Source: an uncultured Lachnospiraceae bacterium
GTDB taxonomy: Bacteria; Bacillota; Clostridia; Lachnospirales; Lachnospiraceae
NCBI GenBank assembly: GCA_902786205.1
Contig: CADABQ010000004.1
Coordinates: 1-64,000 of the forward strand
Length of the DNA: 64,000 nt
Direction of reading: 5' to 3'
Part shown: positions 45,689-55,591 of the stretch, one piece after another
Position numbering within the stretch: the first letter of the stretch is position 1
How the letters are laid out: each line of letters opens with the position of its first letter
Program-made: the position numbers and the translations under genes
The notes under the pieces: model-generated
What the model was told of the DNA's origin: nothing
The model's database searches: none
What the model saw: only the letters and a program-made list of their open reading frames with translations

Positions 45689-48091
45689 CTATAGAGTGAA
45701 AATTTTCTTTTCAAACTCTATAGCAGGCATAGGCTTTCCATATAAATATCCTTGTATTTTATCTGCATTTAAAAACATCAAAAATTCCATCTGCTGCTTC
45801 GTTTCTACACCTTCCACAATAATTTCCATATTTACACTATGTGCAAGTTCTGCAATCGCACTTAACAAACTTGGATTAAAGTCCTTTGTACCATAGGTGG
45901 AAATAAAGCTTTTATCTATTTTTACATAATTCAGCGGCATCTCCATAATATGGTTTAAAGAAGAGTACCCAGTTCCAAAGTCATCTAAGGCAATGCTAAA
46001 ACCATAAGAACGAAGCTCTGTAAGTACACTTTTCATTAAGTGCATGTCCTCTACTGCAAGACTTTCGGTAACTTCTAATATAATATTTCTTTTATTTACA
46101 CCAGTCGTACGGGCAATTTCTAAAATTCGTTCTACAATATTAGGCTGTACCAATTGAATAACTGATAAATTAACACTTACTTTAAAATCAGGATCGAAGG
46201 TATCATTCCAACGCTTACAAGTTATAAATGTTTGTCGTAAAACATATTCTCCTAAAGGCACAATCAATCCTAAATACTCGGAAAGGGAAATAAAATTAAT
46301 GGGAGAAATAAATCCAAGTTCCGGACTATACCAACGCACAAGTGCCTCTGCTGATATATATTCTTTTGTCTGCGCACGTACAATAGGCTGGAAAAACATT
46401 TCAAATTCTACACAACCTTTTGCAATTGCTTTTCTAAGATATTTCTCATAATTGACACGATCCATGGATGGTTGCAACACCGCACGCTTATAATGTTGAA
46501 TCCGATTTTTTCCTTTACGTTTTGCTTCGTATACAGCCGCATCTGCATACTTGAGCAACTCCCTTGGTTGTGCACTATCCTTTGGATATTCTGCAATACC
46601 AATACTAACTGTACAAAAGCATTCTTTATCCTGCAATTTCCAGCTTTTTTGAAACAATGCCAAACATTTCTGAATAATCTCTTCTACATTTTTTTCATAT
46701 TTATTTCGGATAAAAATCAAAAATTCATCTCCATCCACGCGATAGCAATAATTTTCTATCTCTGGAATGTTATTCAATTCTTTTGATATTTTATTTAACA
46801 AAATATCTCCATACTCTGGTCCTAATCCTTCATTTATATGCTTAAAATCATCTAAATCTAGCGCAAATATATAACCTTTTTTTCTGTTTTCAATCGCCTT
46901 TTCAATTAATTTTTCTGCATCTTTTTCATACTTTAATCGGTTCGGTAATCCGGTTAAAAAATCCAAATAATTTTCTCTTTTTTTCATGACCGAATCGTAT
47001 AGCATATTCTCAGAAGCAATGGAATCAATTTCTATTACAATACGCATATACTCTTCCCCAAAACCAAAGCCTTTTCCAGTATTGATTGTATTGATCCAAT
47101 GCTTCTCTCCTTTTGCATCTAAAATGCGGTACTTTTGATAAAAGAAATGCTCTTTTTGCGCAAATGCATCCTGTATTTCTTCTCTTACACGTTCTCTATC
47201 TTCCGGAGCAATCACGTCCATCCAATCCACTTTTCTTTGTATTACTTCTTCCATAGGATATCCCAATAAGCAGAAATTTGAAGTTGCATAACGGATGTTC
47301 ATATTTTCCCGCTTTCCGACACACAAAATCATTTTGCAATCCGACATAATACACTCACGTAACAAAGCATTCTCTATACTTTGATTTGCGTAAAGCTGCA
47401 TATAGTCTTTTTCCGAAAGCACTGGTTTACATACCATCAATACCCCAAGAAGTTCTTCTCCTTTTCCTAGTATAGGAAGTTTGTTCATGGTAACTAAACC
47501 ATTGTTTTCTTCTGTAAAATCCACACGCTCTACTTGGCAAAATACTGGCTCTTTTTTTTCATAGACAAACGCTTGTTGATAGGCAATTTCCCGCATCATC
47601 TCCAACTCTGTTTCTGTCGCTTCTTCTGGATGTTCCAATACATAAGCATAATGGGACATTCCAATTTTTAGCCCTGTACTAACCGATACCGTTTGTCTAT
47701 CCGCATCCTTCCAAATCAAGCCAGGTAATAATTTTGCTGCATCCATGCGAAAAGGTTGTCGAATACTCTCATCAAAAAAAGCTACCACAATATGTTCATT
47801 AGGAAGCGGCAATACGTTTAATTCAAAATCCAGCGCTCGCACTTCGTCTCCAACAAGCACTTTTTGTTCAAAGAACAACTGACTTCCCCCTCTTAGTAAT
47901 TCTGTTGATAATTTTAACTTTTTTCGATCCATCCAAAGCAAATTTACATTTTGACAAGATATCCCGTTTAATACAGCCTTTGCCATCCGATTTGCAGCAA
48001 TCACTTTTCCCGTTTCATATACATAAACTGCCATCGGAAAGTCAATATATTCCACCATCTCTATCATTTGCTTTTTTACGCTACTTCTCAT
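45689..48091 (-). CDS. PAS-GGDEF-EAL cyclic-di-GMP protein
   Basis: An 800-residue soluble signalling protein. Residues 1-370 hold two or three PAS-like sensor parts (the best is NIRYATSNFCLLGYPMEEVI with FFYQKYRILDAKGEKHWI). The GGDEF domain (about 375-545) shows FLTGLPNRLKYEKDAE and YRVDGDEFLIF; the signature is DGDEF instead of GGDEF, which may weaken or abolish synthase activity. The EAL domain (about 555-800) is intact: SAEALVRWYSP, NLSVIQLVQP, LEVTESLAVED, LDDFGTGYSSL, KIDKSFI, VEGVETKQQ, QGYLYGKPMP. Net phosphodiesterase activity is therefore likely (inference). GGGGGA site before the ATG. Confidence 0.92.
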   Translation of the reverse strand: MRSSVKKQMIEMVEYIDFPMAVYVYETGKVIAANRMAKAVLNGISCQNVNLLWMDRKKLKLSTELLRGGSQLFFEQKVLVGDEVRALDFELNVLPLPNEHIVVAFFDESIRQPFRMDAAKLLPGLIWKDADRQTVSVSTGLKIGMSHYAYVLEHPEEATETELEMMREIAYQQAFVYEKKEPVFCQVERVDFTEENNGLVTMNKLPILGKGEELLGVLMVCKPVLSEKDYMQLYANQSIENALLRECIMSDCKMILCVGKRENMNIRYATSNFCLLGYPMEEVIQRKVDWMDVIAPEDRERVREEIQDAFAQKEHFFYQKYRILDAKGEKHWINTINTGKGFGFGEEYMRIVIEIDSIASENMLYDSVMKKRENYLDFLTGLPNRLKYEKDAEKLIEKAIENRKKGYIFALDLDDFKHINEGLGPEYGDILLNKISKELNNIPEIENYCYRVDGDEFLIFIRNKYEKNVEEIIQKCLALFQKSWKLQDKECFCTVSIGIAEYPKDSAQPRELLKYADAAVYEAKRKGKNRIQHYKRAVLQPSMDRVNYEKYLRKAIAKGCVEFEMFFQPIVRAQTKEYISAEALVRWYSPELGFISPINFISLSEYLGLIVPLGEYVLRQTFITCKRWNDTFDPDFKVSVNLSVIQLVQPNIVERILEIARTTGVNKRNIILEVTESLAVEDMHLMKSVLTELRSYGFSIALDDFGTGYSSLNHIMEMPLNYVKIDKSFISTYGTKDFNPSLLSAIAELAHSVNMEIIVEGVETKQQMEFLMFLNADKIQGYLYGKPMPAIEFEKKIFTL

Positions 48092-48225
48092 ACACTATCC
48101 CCCATTATATTCTATTTCTCTCACGTTCGTTCTTATACTTTATAACCCTCTATATCACTTTTTATATTATAACAAACTCTATCTCGGTAAGCAAGCAAAC
48201 GGTCCTACTGGTTTGTGTTTTCCGC

Positions 48226-48250
48226 TATAGGAAAACTCTTTCTTATAGAG
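48226..48250. repeat. Related intergenic motif TATAGGA...TTATAGAG, copy C
   Basis: Looser relative of the motifs at 26714 and 29056; again directly beside an A7 tract and a terminator stem (48256-48293). Confidence 0.4.
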
Positions 48251-48255
48251 AAAAA

Positions 48256-48293
48256 AAGCTGCCGCTTTACGATAATTCGTAAAACGACAGCTT
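48256..48293 (-). terminator. Terminator beyond cspA
   Basis: Stem AAGCTGTCGTTTTACG with CGTAAAGCGGCAGCTT (minus strand, two mismatches), then T7. A TTGACA at about 48353-48358 on the minus strand lies between cspA and this hairpin; a separate short transcript is possible but not shown. Confidence 0.75.
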
Positions 48294-48389
48294 CTTTTAA
48301 TCAATTCATACTTTGGTACTTTATTCTCTATTACTATAGCTTTCGCTTTTTGTCAATAAAAAGTAAGGTACATCGAAAGAAAAATTTGA

Positions 48390-48590
48390 TTATAGTGTTG
48401 TAACGTTAGTAGCTTGTGGTCCCTTTGCTCCTTCGATTACTTCGAATTCAACCTGCTGACCTTCTTCAAGAGTCTTGTATCCTTCCATGTTTAATCCTGA
48501 AAAATGAACGAATACGTCCTTTCCCTCTTCGTCTGTAATAAAGCCGAATCCCTTTTGGTTATTAAACCATTTTACTGTACCTTTGTTCAT
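48390..48590 (-). CDS. cspA: Cold-shock protein
   Basis: A 66-residue single cold-shock domain that binds single-stranded nucleic acid. Both RNA-binding motifs are visible: [16 protein letters not shown] (RNP1) and DVFVHFSGL (RNP2), and the C-terminus GPQATNVT. Start at 48590 (MNKGTVKWF) follows GGAGG; the frame extends upstream to 48629 but without signal. No CspA 5' thermosensor fold could be judged. Confidence 0.95.
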   Translation of the reverse strand: MNKGTVKWFNNQKGFGFITDEEGKDVFVHFSGLNMEGYKTLEEGQQVEFEVIEGAKGPQATNVTTL

Positions 48591-48779
48591 GAGTTGTTCC
48601 TCCATAAAATAAATTCCATGTGCAAGCACATATACTTATTTTATCATCCTTTTTATTATAAGTCAATTTATTGTTTGTGTTTACAACTCAAAAAGGTAAC
48701 CGTTCAGGCGAGGCACTCATAAAGTGCCAAAATACACAAATTAAGTTTAAAATATTCTGCTCGACTGAACAGTAATACT

Positions 48780-51700
48780 TTATTTTGTTTTCTTTGCACG
48801 TATAATCATATCAATTGCAGCACCTAATGACAGAAGCATAATACATACTAATGTTCCAACATTTGCTGTCTGATCACCCGTTGCCGGTGTATTTGGTCCA
48901 CTTGGCACGGAATCATTTACATTTTCTGTTGGAGTAGGTGTTGGTTTTTTTGTTGGCGCAACCGTTGGTTTTGGTGTTGGTTTCTTTGTTGGTGCAACGG
49001 TTGGTTTTGCAGTTGGAACAGGTGAAGGTGTAGGATCTTTCTTTAAATTGTAATAAACCTTTAATACTGTTGAACTATCCTCTTTTACTACATCTGATTC
49101 ATTGGTGTCTTTTGTCGTAGTATGCTTGTAACCATCAATGCTGATAATTTCTGCACTTACCTTTTCCCCTGTTGTAGATGGAATATCTCTTATTTCTGTA
49201 TATAATTTATAGCTGCCATCTGGCTGTTCCACATAGTATTCTACTGCATAAACAGGCTGTGAAGTTGGGTCATAGTACACTTTCATCGTTGTAGATCCAT
49301 CTGGTGCTACGACATCCGCTTCATTTGATTCTGATGTTGTTACATGCGCATAGCCTTTATAAGACTTTTCTGGTGCAGTTACATGTTTTCCTGCATAGGT
49401 CTGTTCTCCCTGTACCGTATCTACTTTTTTGTAACTTCCATCTTCCTGCTTTAAGTAATACTCCGTCTTGTAGGTTGTCTTTACCGGATCATAATAAGCA
49501 TCCATCTCATAGACTTTACCTTCCTGTTTCAAAGTTGTATGATATGTTTCGTTTTTCGATGCATTGATCTGATAACCATCTTTTGTATATTTGCTTTGAT
49601 AATCAGCATCTGCATCTGTTACCTTTACAGCAGTTCCTACTTTATCATAAGTTACCTTTGTACTTTCTACATATTCATATTTTTCTGTATCTGGGTTTAA
49701 CTTATAATAATTTAATTTATACCCTGCCTGATCTGGTTTTATCGGATCATAGTATACCTTCATAGTCGTTGATCCATCCGCTGCTACAACATCTGCTTCA
49801 TTTGATTCTGATGTTGTTACATGGGTATAACCATCATAAGATTTTTCCGGTGCAGTTACATGTGTTCCTGCATAAGTTTGCTCTCCCTGGATTGTATCTA
49901 CCTTCTTATAACTTCCATCTTCCTGTTTTAAATAATACTCTGTTTTATAAGTTGTGATAATCGGATCATAGTATACATCCATTTCATAAATTTTATTTGC
50001 TGCTTTCAAAGTCGTTTTATATGTATCATTTTTGCTTTCATTGATTTTGTAATTGTCTTTTTTAAATTTATCCTTGTATGCTGCATCTACATCTGTTACT
50101 GTCACATCTTTTCCTACTGCATCATAAACCGGATCTGTACTTTCTACTAATACATATTCTTTTGTATTCACATCATATTTGTAGTAGTTTAGCTTGTATC
50201 CTGCCTGCTCACTTTCTACCGGATCATAATACACATTCATATAATATGTCTTTCCAGCTTCATCCAATGAAACAGAAGTTTCCTGTTTTGCTGTTGCACT
50301 ATATTCATATGTCTTTCCATTAAACTTATTGTATTTTGTAGCATAGGTTCCTTCTACTTTTTCTGCTGTAACCGTAGTTCCTACTTCATCCTCTTTTACA
50401 GGTGTTGTTTCTACTAAATTATACTTTCCAGTTTCTGGATCTTTGATATAATAATTTAATGCATAGGATGCCATCTCTGTCGGTATACTCATCTTAAATG
50501 AATGAATCGTATGGTTTGCTTTTGAAGTTCCTACTGCTGAAGTAAAACCAACGTATACATCTTTACCATCAAACTGGCTTAAATCTACTGTTTGTGTGAT
50601 AACTGGAGTAGATGGTTTTTCTACTTTGTCTGCCAATGCTCCATTTGCATAATACACTTTCATAGTTGTTCCATCAAAATCAATCCATGCTGTAAACAGA
50701 CGATTGTCCACACCTTTGTCTGCAAATCTAGTCTTGCAGGTACTTGATGTACTTGGAGTTGCAGCATCAGAACCTGTAGAACCATATGTATCATAGCTAC
50801 CGCTACCATTAGCATTACGTTTGATTGTACCATTTAAGTTTTTGTAACGAGCCTGTGTTTTCGTTTCCAAATCTGTTGGATTTAATTGATTCAGGTAATA
50901 AATTCCTTCATGTTGTTTTACATTACCATTTAATGTAATACCAATGTGATCAAATCGTTCGTTATGATTTGGATTCATATAATTAAATACGTAACCACCT
51001 GCATGCGGATTGTTGTTATTAGAATAGATAGAATTTCCATCATTTCCATCCGTTTTGAAATGTAACTGATTATCAAATCCCCAGTTTTGTAAATCGTATT
51101 TATTATTATCCATTGTAGTATAACAATAAGCTCCGTTAAAGAAAGAATCCATCTCAACGGCCAAACTATCTGTCATACCCTGATATCCAATACCACTACC
51201 TGCATCTACTGCAGATGTCTGTTTTGATGTCATAATAAATGCAATTCCATCTCCACCTACTTCTCTAGCAAATTCTGCACCGCCTGCCTGTTGTTCGTTT
51301 ACAACAGCCTCTGGCATAGAAAACGTAAATGCTACAGAAAACGCCGCATTTTCATCCAAATGCACAGCATTTTTTACAAATGCAGCACCACTTCGATAAT
51401 CTTTAAAACTGTCTCCTGCCTCGATACCTGGTGTATTTGCGTCCTCTTTTACACCTCGGATCAAACGGATTACTTCATTATCACCAGTTTTCCCTAAATA
51501 CTGTCCTTCTACAGAATCATTTACAATTGCAGGTGCCTGATCTCCAGTAAGAGAATAAGATTTATTATTGACATCTTGTCCCAATCCGAAAAAGTCCCAG
51601 GAATCTTTAGAAAAATCTGCATCCATTCCCTGTCCCTGAGCAAAAATCACCTTTTCACCTTTTGTTTTTTGTTCTGCCTTTGCCGGATCACTTTGCTTTA

Positions 51701-51785
51701 AACCGTGGTAACCAACTACGCTGGTAATTCCCACTACTGCTGCTATACCCAAGGCAAATGCCTTCATAACTTTGTTCTTAGCCAT
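48780..51785 (-). CDS. Large surface adhesin: L-type lectin domain, MucBP-like repeats, sortase signal
   Basis: A 1001-residue cell-wall protein. N-terminal signal peptide (about 1-37), then an L-type (legume) lectin domain at about 50-435 with GDGIAFIMTSKQ, the metal-ligand strand DSLAVEMDSFFNGAYC, AWIDFDGTTMKVYY and VYVGFTSAVGTSKANHTIHSF. From about 435 to 925 there are seven or so MucBP-like repeats of alternating types (TYKTEYYLKQEDGSYKKVDT...; AGYKLNYYKLNPDTEKYEYVE...). A PT(P/A)KPT stalk follows, then the sorting signal NTPATGDQTANVG, hydrophobic segment and RAKKTK tail. Sortase A-type anchoring with a TPATG motif is inferred. Probable carbohydrate or mucin adhesin. Confidence 0.88.
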   Translation of the reverse strand: MAKNKVMKAFALGIAAVVGITSVVGYHGLKQSDPAKAEQKTKGEKVIFAQGQGMDADFSKDSWDFFGLGQDVNNKSYSLTGDQAPAIVNDSVEGQYLGKTGDNEVIRLIRGVKEDANTPGIEAGDSFKDYRSGAAFVKNAVHLDENAAFSVAFTFSMPEAVVNEQQAGGAEFAREVGGDGIAFIMTSKQTSAVDAGSGIGYQGMTDSLAVEMDSFFNGAYCYTTMDNNKYDLQNWGFDNQLHFKTDGNDGNSIYSNNNNPHAGGYVFNYMNPNHNERFDHIGITLNGNVKQHEGIYYLNQLNPTDLETKTQARYKNLNGTIKRNANGSGSYDTYGSTGSDAATPSTSSTCKTRFADKGVDNRLFTAWIDFDGTTMKVYYANGALADKVEKPSTPVITQTVDLSQFDGKDVYVGFTSAVGTSKANHTIHSFKMSIPTEMASYALNYYIKDPETGKYNLVETTPVKEDEVGTTVTAEKVEGTYATKYNKFNGKTYEYSATAKQETSVSLDEAGKTYYMNVYYDPVESEQAGYKLNYYKYDVNTKEYVLVESTDPVYDAVGKDVTVTDVDAAYKDKFKKDNYKINESKNDTYKTTLKAANKIYEMDVYYDPIITTYKTEYYLKQEDGSYKKVDTIQGEQTYAGTHVTAPEKSYDGYTHVTTSESNEADVVAADGSTTMKVYYDPIKPDQAGYKLNYYKLNPDTEKYEYVESTKVTYDKVGTAVKVTDADADYQSKYTKDGYQINASKNETYHTTLKQEGKVYEMDAYYDPVKTTYKTEYYLKQEDGSYKKVDTVQGEQTYAGKHVTAPEKSYKGYAHVTTSESNEADVVAPDGSTTMKVYYDPTSQPVYAVEYYVEQPDGSYKLYTEIRDIPSTTGEKVSAEIISIDGYKHTTTKDTNESDVVKEDSSTVLKVYYNLKKDPTPSPVPTAKPTVAPTKKPTPKPTVAPTKKPTPTPTENVNDSVPSGPNTPATGDQTANVGTLVCIMLLSLGAAIDMIIRAKKTK
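49050..50480 (-). repeat. Long internal repeats in the adhesin gene
   Basis: Blocks coding for YKTEYYLKQEDGSYKKVDT...STTMKVYYDP occur at about 49260-49480 and 49740-49960 with high identity, and blocks coding for AGYKLNYYK... occur at about 49490-49730, 49970-50210 and a weaker one above. Identity this high suggests recent duplication and possible length change between strains. Confidence 0.8.
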
Positions 51786-51946
51786 AGCTTTTACCCCCTG
51801 TTTTGAAATAACTAATAATTTAGTTTAATTATTTATCGGTTTTTTCCTTTCCACACTTTATACTCTGCTTATTTTATAATGGTATATTTTATTATTCTAG
51901 CGAACAGAAACCATAGGTCGCATGATAATCCACTTTCTATAATGCA

Positions 51947-51979
51947 AAAAGGTCTCAACTTATAAAGCCAAGACCTTTT
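51947..51979 (-). terminator. Terminator of the DUF1294 gene / aspS operon
   Basis: AAAAGGTCT (51947-51955) and AGACCTTTT (51971-51979) with T/A-rich flanks on both sides. Confidence 0.8.
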
Positions 51980-52001
51980 CTTTTTTTAATAAACACAATC
52001 A

Positions 52002-52295
52002 TCAACTAGGAACATTGACAAACTGCCAAAATATACAAATTGCCATTAACAATTGCACAATCAAAATTGCCGGCATTCCATATACAAAGCTCTTATGCTT
52101 TGTCTTATGTCGAAATAAATGCATCCCATACATTGAGCCTATGCTGCCACCTATGGCAGCTATAAGAAATAATGTTTTTTCTGGTATTCTCCACTGTCCT
52201 TTTTTGGCTTTATGTTTATCTATTCCCATAGATAAAAAACCTGCAATGTTTACCACAATTAGATATACAATTAAAATTTTCCATTGAATATCCAT
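52002..52295 (-). CDS. DUF1294 small membrane protein
   Basis: A 97-residue protein with three membrane helices. The family pattern is clear: GIDKHKAKKGQWRIPEKTL, AAIGGSIGSMYGMHLFRHKTKHKSF. The function of DUF1294 is unknown. It begins 6 bases after aspS and is probably the last gene of the hisS-aspS operon. Confidence 0.88.
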   Translation of the reverse strand: MDIQWKILIVYLIVVNIAGFLSMGIDKHKAKKGQWRIPEKTLFLIAAIGGSIGSMYGMHLFRHKTKHKSFVYGMPAILIVQLLMAICIFWQFVNVPS

Positions 52296-52301
52296 TTTAT
52301 T

Positions 52302-54110
52302 CTATTCCTCATCCTCTTTCTTTTCTGAAGATGCGATTACGGCAATGCCTAACTCTTCTAACTGCTTTTCATCTACAATATTTGGTGCTTCTGACATAAT
52401 ACAAGAAGCATCTTTTACCTTAGGGAATGCAATTACGTCACGAATACTATCCATCTGTGCCATAAGCATAACCAAACGATCTAATCCATATGCCAAACCT
52501 GCATGTGGTGGTACTCCATACTTAAATGCATTTAATAGGAAACCAAATTGGCTGTATGCCTGTTCTTTTGTAAATCCAAGTGCTTCAAACATACGCTCCT
52601 GTATATCATTTTGGTGAATACGCACTGAACCACCACCAATTTCTGTACCATTTAATACAATATCATATGCCTTTGCACGAACTCTTCCAGGTTCTGTTTC
52701 CAAATACTGTAAGTCTTCTTCCATTGGCATAGTAAATGGATGATGCATTGCTGTGTAACGATTTTCTTCTTCAGACCACTCAAGAAGTGGAAATTCTGTA
52801 ACCCATAAGAATTTGTATTCATCTTTATGCAACAATCTCATCTGATTTGCAAGCTCTAAACGAAGTGCTCCCAGTACATCCCAGACTACTTTATTTTTAT
52901 CTGCTGCAAATAGAAGTAAATCACCATTTTCTCCATCCATTGCCTGAATCAATGCTTTCATTTCCTCTTCTTTCATAAATTTAGCGAAAGAAGATTTGAT
53001 TGTACCATCTTCATGAATGGCAATATAGGCAAGTCCCTTTGCACCATATCCTTTTGCAAAATCAACTAAAGCATCAATTTTCTTTCTTGGCATATTTCCC
53101 TGTCCTTTGGCATTGATACCACGAACCGTTCCGCCATTTTCGATTGCCCCTTTGAATACTCCAAATTCACAATCCTTTACGACTTCTGTCACATTTGTAA
53201 GTTCCATACCAAAACGAATATCCGGCTTATCAGAACCAAAACGATCCATTGCTTCCTGCCAAGTCATTCGCTGGATTGGAAGTGGAACATCCACACCGAT
53301 TGTTTCTTTAAATAACTTTTGTAACAATCTTTCATTTACGTCAATTACATCATCCACATCTACAAATGACAATTCCATATCCATCTGTGTAAATTCTGGC
53401 TGTCTGTCTGCTCGTAAATCTTCATCACGGAAACATCTTGCGATCTGGAAATAACGATCATAACCAGAACACATCAATAACTGCTTGAAAATCTGTGGAG
53501 ACTGTGGAAGTGCATAAAAGTTTCCTGGATGCACACGACTAGGAACTAAATAATCTCTTGCTCCTTCTGGTGTACTCTTATTAAGGATTGGAGTTTCAAT
53601 CTCTAAAAATCCTTCCTCAGCCAAAAATTGACGAGTAAGAGTAGACACTTTACTGCGAAGAATCAAATTTCTTTGTAAATCTGGTCTTCTAAGGTCTAAA
53701 TATCTGTATTTTAAACGAAGTTCTTCTTTTGTCTTGCTATCTTCCTCAATTGGAAACGGAGGTGTCTCTGATTCTGATAAAATACGAATGCGCAATGCTC
53801 TTACTTCAATTTCTCCTGTTGCAAGATTTTTATTGATACCACCCTCACGTTCACATACTTTACCTGTTACCGCAATTACAAATTCACTTCTAAGCTTTTC
53901 TGCCTTTGCAAAGCTTTCTGTTCCACATTCACTTTCTTCGAAGATAATCTGTAATAATCCAGAACGGTCACGCAAATCAACAAAAATAATTCCACCTTTG
54001 TTTCTCTGTTTTTGCACCCATCCCATAACGGTAACTTCTTTGCCTACATCTGCTTTTGATAATTCTGCACAGCGACAACTTCTGTGCAATCCACTCATTG
54101 ATTCTGCCAT
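52302..54110 (-). CDS. aspS: Aspartyl-tRNA synthetase
   Basis: A 602-residue class II synthetase. Visible: anticodon-binding OB domain (VTVMGWVQKQRNKGGIIFVDLRDRSG), motif 2 RYFQIARCFRDEDLRADRQPEF, the bacterial GAD insertion (residues about 300-415), and motif 3 GLAYGLDRLVMLM. The conserved HHPFTMP and NGTEIGGGSVRIH follow. The length and insertion are bacterial type. Follows hisS by 22 bases; GGAGG site present. Confidence 0.97.
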   Translation of the reverse strand: MAESMSGLHRSCRCAELSKADVGKEVTVMGWVQKQRNKGGIIFVDLRDRSGLLQIIFEESECGTESFAKAEKLRSEFVIAVTGKVCEREGGINKNLATGEIEVRALRIRILSESETPPFPIEEDSKTKEELRLKYRYLDLRRPDLQRNLILRSKVSTLTRQFLAEEGFLEIETPILNKSTPEGARDYLVPSRVHPGNFYALPQSPQIFKQLLMCSGYDRYFQIARCFRDEDLRADRQPEFTQMDMELSFVDVDDVIDVNERLLQKLFKETIGVDVPLPIQRMTWQEAMDRFGSDKPDIRFGMELTNVTEVVKDCEFGVFKGAIENGGTVRGINAKGQGNMPRKKIDALVDFAKGYGAKGLAYIAIHEDGTIKSSFAKFMKEEEMKALIQAMDGENGDLLLFAADKNKVVWDVLGALRLELANQMRLLHKDEYKFLWVTEFPLLEWSEEENRYTAMHHPFTMPMEEDLQYLETEPGRVRAKAYDIVLNGTEIGGGSVRIHQNDIQERMFEALGFTKEQAYSQFGFLLNAFKYGVPPHAGLAYGLDRLVMLMAQMDSIRDVIAFPKVKDASCIMSEAPNIVDEKQLEELGIAVIASSEKKEDEE

Positions 54111-54132
54111 TTTTATTTACTCCTCCAGTTTC

Positions 54133-55377
54133 TTACTTAAATAATCCTGCTATTTCATCCAACGCAACTTCTGTTTGCTCATGGGTATCCATATTTTTCA
54201 CTACAGCAACTCTCTTTTCTAGTTCGTCGCTTCCCAATACTACTGTATTTTTTGCTCCAATTTTATTGGCATATTTCATCTGGGCTTTTACACTTCTGTC
54301 CATATAATCTGTCTCGACCACAACACCTGCCAAACGAAGCTCATTTACAAGCTGGTATGCTTTTGCTCTGGCTTCTTTTCCAAGAATACCTACATATAAT
54401 TCAGGTGTAGGTGCCTTTTCCAATTCTACTCCTTCTTTTTCCAAGAAATAAAGGATACGTTCGATACCCATTCCAAAACCTACAGATGGAATATCCTGCT
54501 TTCCGTCAATCTCATGTATCAAATTGTCATAACGTCCACCACCGCAAAGTGTAAAGCCATCTTCATTGACAAATTCAAATACTGTCTTTGTGTAATAGTC
54601 CAATCCGCGTACAATTCCTGTGTCGATCTCAAATGGAATATTCAACTCTGTCAAAAGAGCCTGTAATTCTTCAAAATGCTCCTTACATTCCTCATCTAAA
54701 TAGTCAATTGTTCGAGGTGCATCCGCAACAATCTCTTTACACTCTGGCACTTTACAGTCAATAACACGAAGAGGGTTTTTCTGCATTCTTTCTTTACAAG
54801 TTGGGCAAAGCTTTTCTTCATGTTTATGCAGATATGCCAATAGGGCATCATTATATTTTTTTCTACAATTTGCACAACCAATGCTGTTAATATGAAGCTT
54901 TGCATCCTTTAATCCTAACTTGCGGATAAAGGTGGTAACCAACGTAATCAATTCTACTTCAGCTAAAGGACTTTTGGAACCAATAAACTCTACACCAAAC
55001 TGATGATGCTGTCTCATACGCCCACTCTGTGGTTTTTCATAACGAAATGCTGGTGTAACATAAAACAATTTTGTTGGCTGGCTTTCTGCATACATACTAT
55101 TTTCCAAATAAGCACGAATAGCCCCCGCCGTACCTTCTGGTTTCAAGGAAATACTTCTATCTCCCTTATCCGTAAAAGTATACATTTCTTTTTGTACTAC
55201 GTCTGTAGTCTCTCCAACACCACGTTGAAATAATTCTGTATGCTCAAATACTGGTGTAATCACTTCTTTTATGTTATATACTTTACATAAATCTCGCGCC
55301 ATTTTCTCCAGTACGGTGCGTTTCTGCATACTTTCTCCATACCAATCCTGTGTTCCTTTTGGTCTTTGTGTAATCAA
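54133..55377 (-). CDS. hisS: Histidyl-tRNA synthetase, TTG start
   Basis: A 414-residue class II synthetase. Motif 1 KGTQDWYGE... [13 protein letters not shown], motif 2 [26 protein letters not shown], His-specific [16 protein letters not shown] and motif 3 [14 protein letters not shown] are all present. A perfect AAGGAGG lies about 8 bases before the TTG at 55377 (giving [12 protein letters not shown]), whereas the in-frame GTG at 55404 lies upstream of that site. No T-box was recognised in the leader. Confidence 0.95.
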   Translation of the reverse strand: MITQRPKGTQDWYGESMQKRTVLEKMARDLCKVYNIKEVITPVFEHTELFQRGVGETTDVVQKEMYTFTDKGDRSISLKPEGTAGAIRAYLENSMYAESQPTKLFYVTPAFRYEKPQSGRMRQHHQFGVEFIGSKSPLAEVELITLVTTFIRKLGLKDAKLHINSIGCANCRKKYNDALLAYLHKHEEKLCPTCKERMQKNPLRVIDCKVPECKEIVADAPRTIDYLDEECKEHFEELQALLTELNIPFEIDTGIVRGLDYYTKTVFEFVNEDGFTLCGGGRYDNLIHEIDGKQDIPSVGFGMGIERILYFLEKEGVELEKAPTPELYVGILGKEARAKAYQLVNELRLAGVVVETDYMDRSVKAQMKYANKIGAKNTVVLGSDELEKRVAVVKNMDTHEQTEVALDEIAGLFK

Positions 55378-55515
55378 TGTATTTTCCTCCTTTTGCTGAT
55401 TCACTCTATTTTATTGTTACTATTCAGAGGGCATCTAAAAATATCAAATATACAAAACTCTAGAAAGCTGTTCCAATTGTCTGGACATTTTTCTCATGAT
55501 GCCATTACCGGCTAT

Positions 55516-55568
55516 GCCTGTATATATGTAGCATGTACTTTAACAGTACAGGTTACATATATACAGGC
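55516..55568. repeat. Perfect 15-bp inverted repeat upstream of hisS
   Basis: GCCTGTATATATGTA (55516-55530) and TACATATATACAGGC (55554-55568) with an inner GTAC/GTAC stem. No T tract follows on either strand, so it is not a standard terminator. It lies between the HD-GYP gene end and hisS and could be an RNA element of the hisS leader, a binding site or a small repeat element. Confidence 0.7.
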
Positions 55569-55591
55569 CACCTCCTCTAAACAATAGCATT

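Noticed and set aside
55405-55591. T-box riboswitch before hisS
   Set aside because: The region is short and I find neither the T-box core sequence nor a terminator/antiterminator pair; only a perfect hairpin without T tract.
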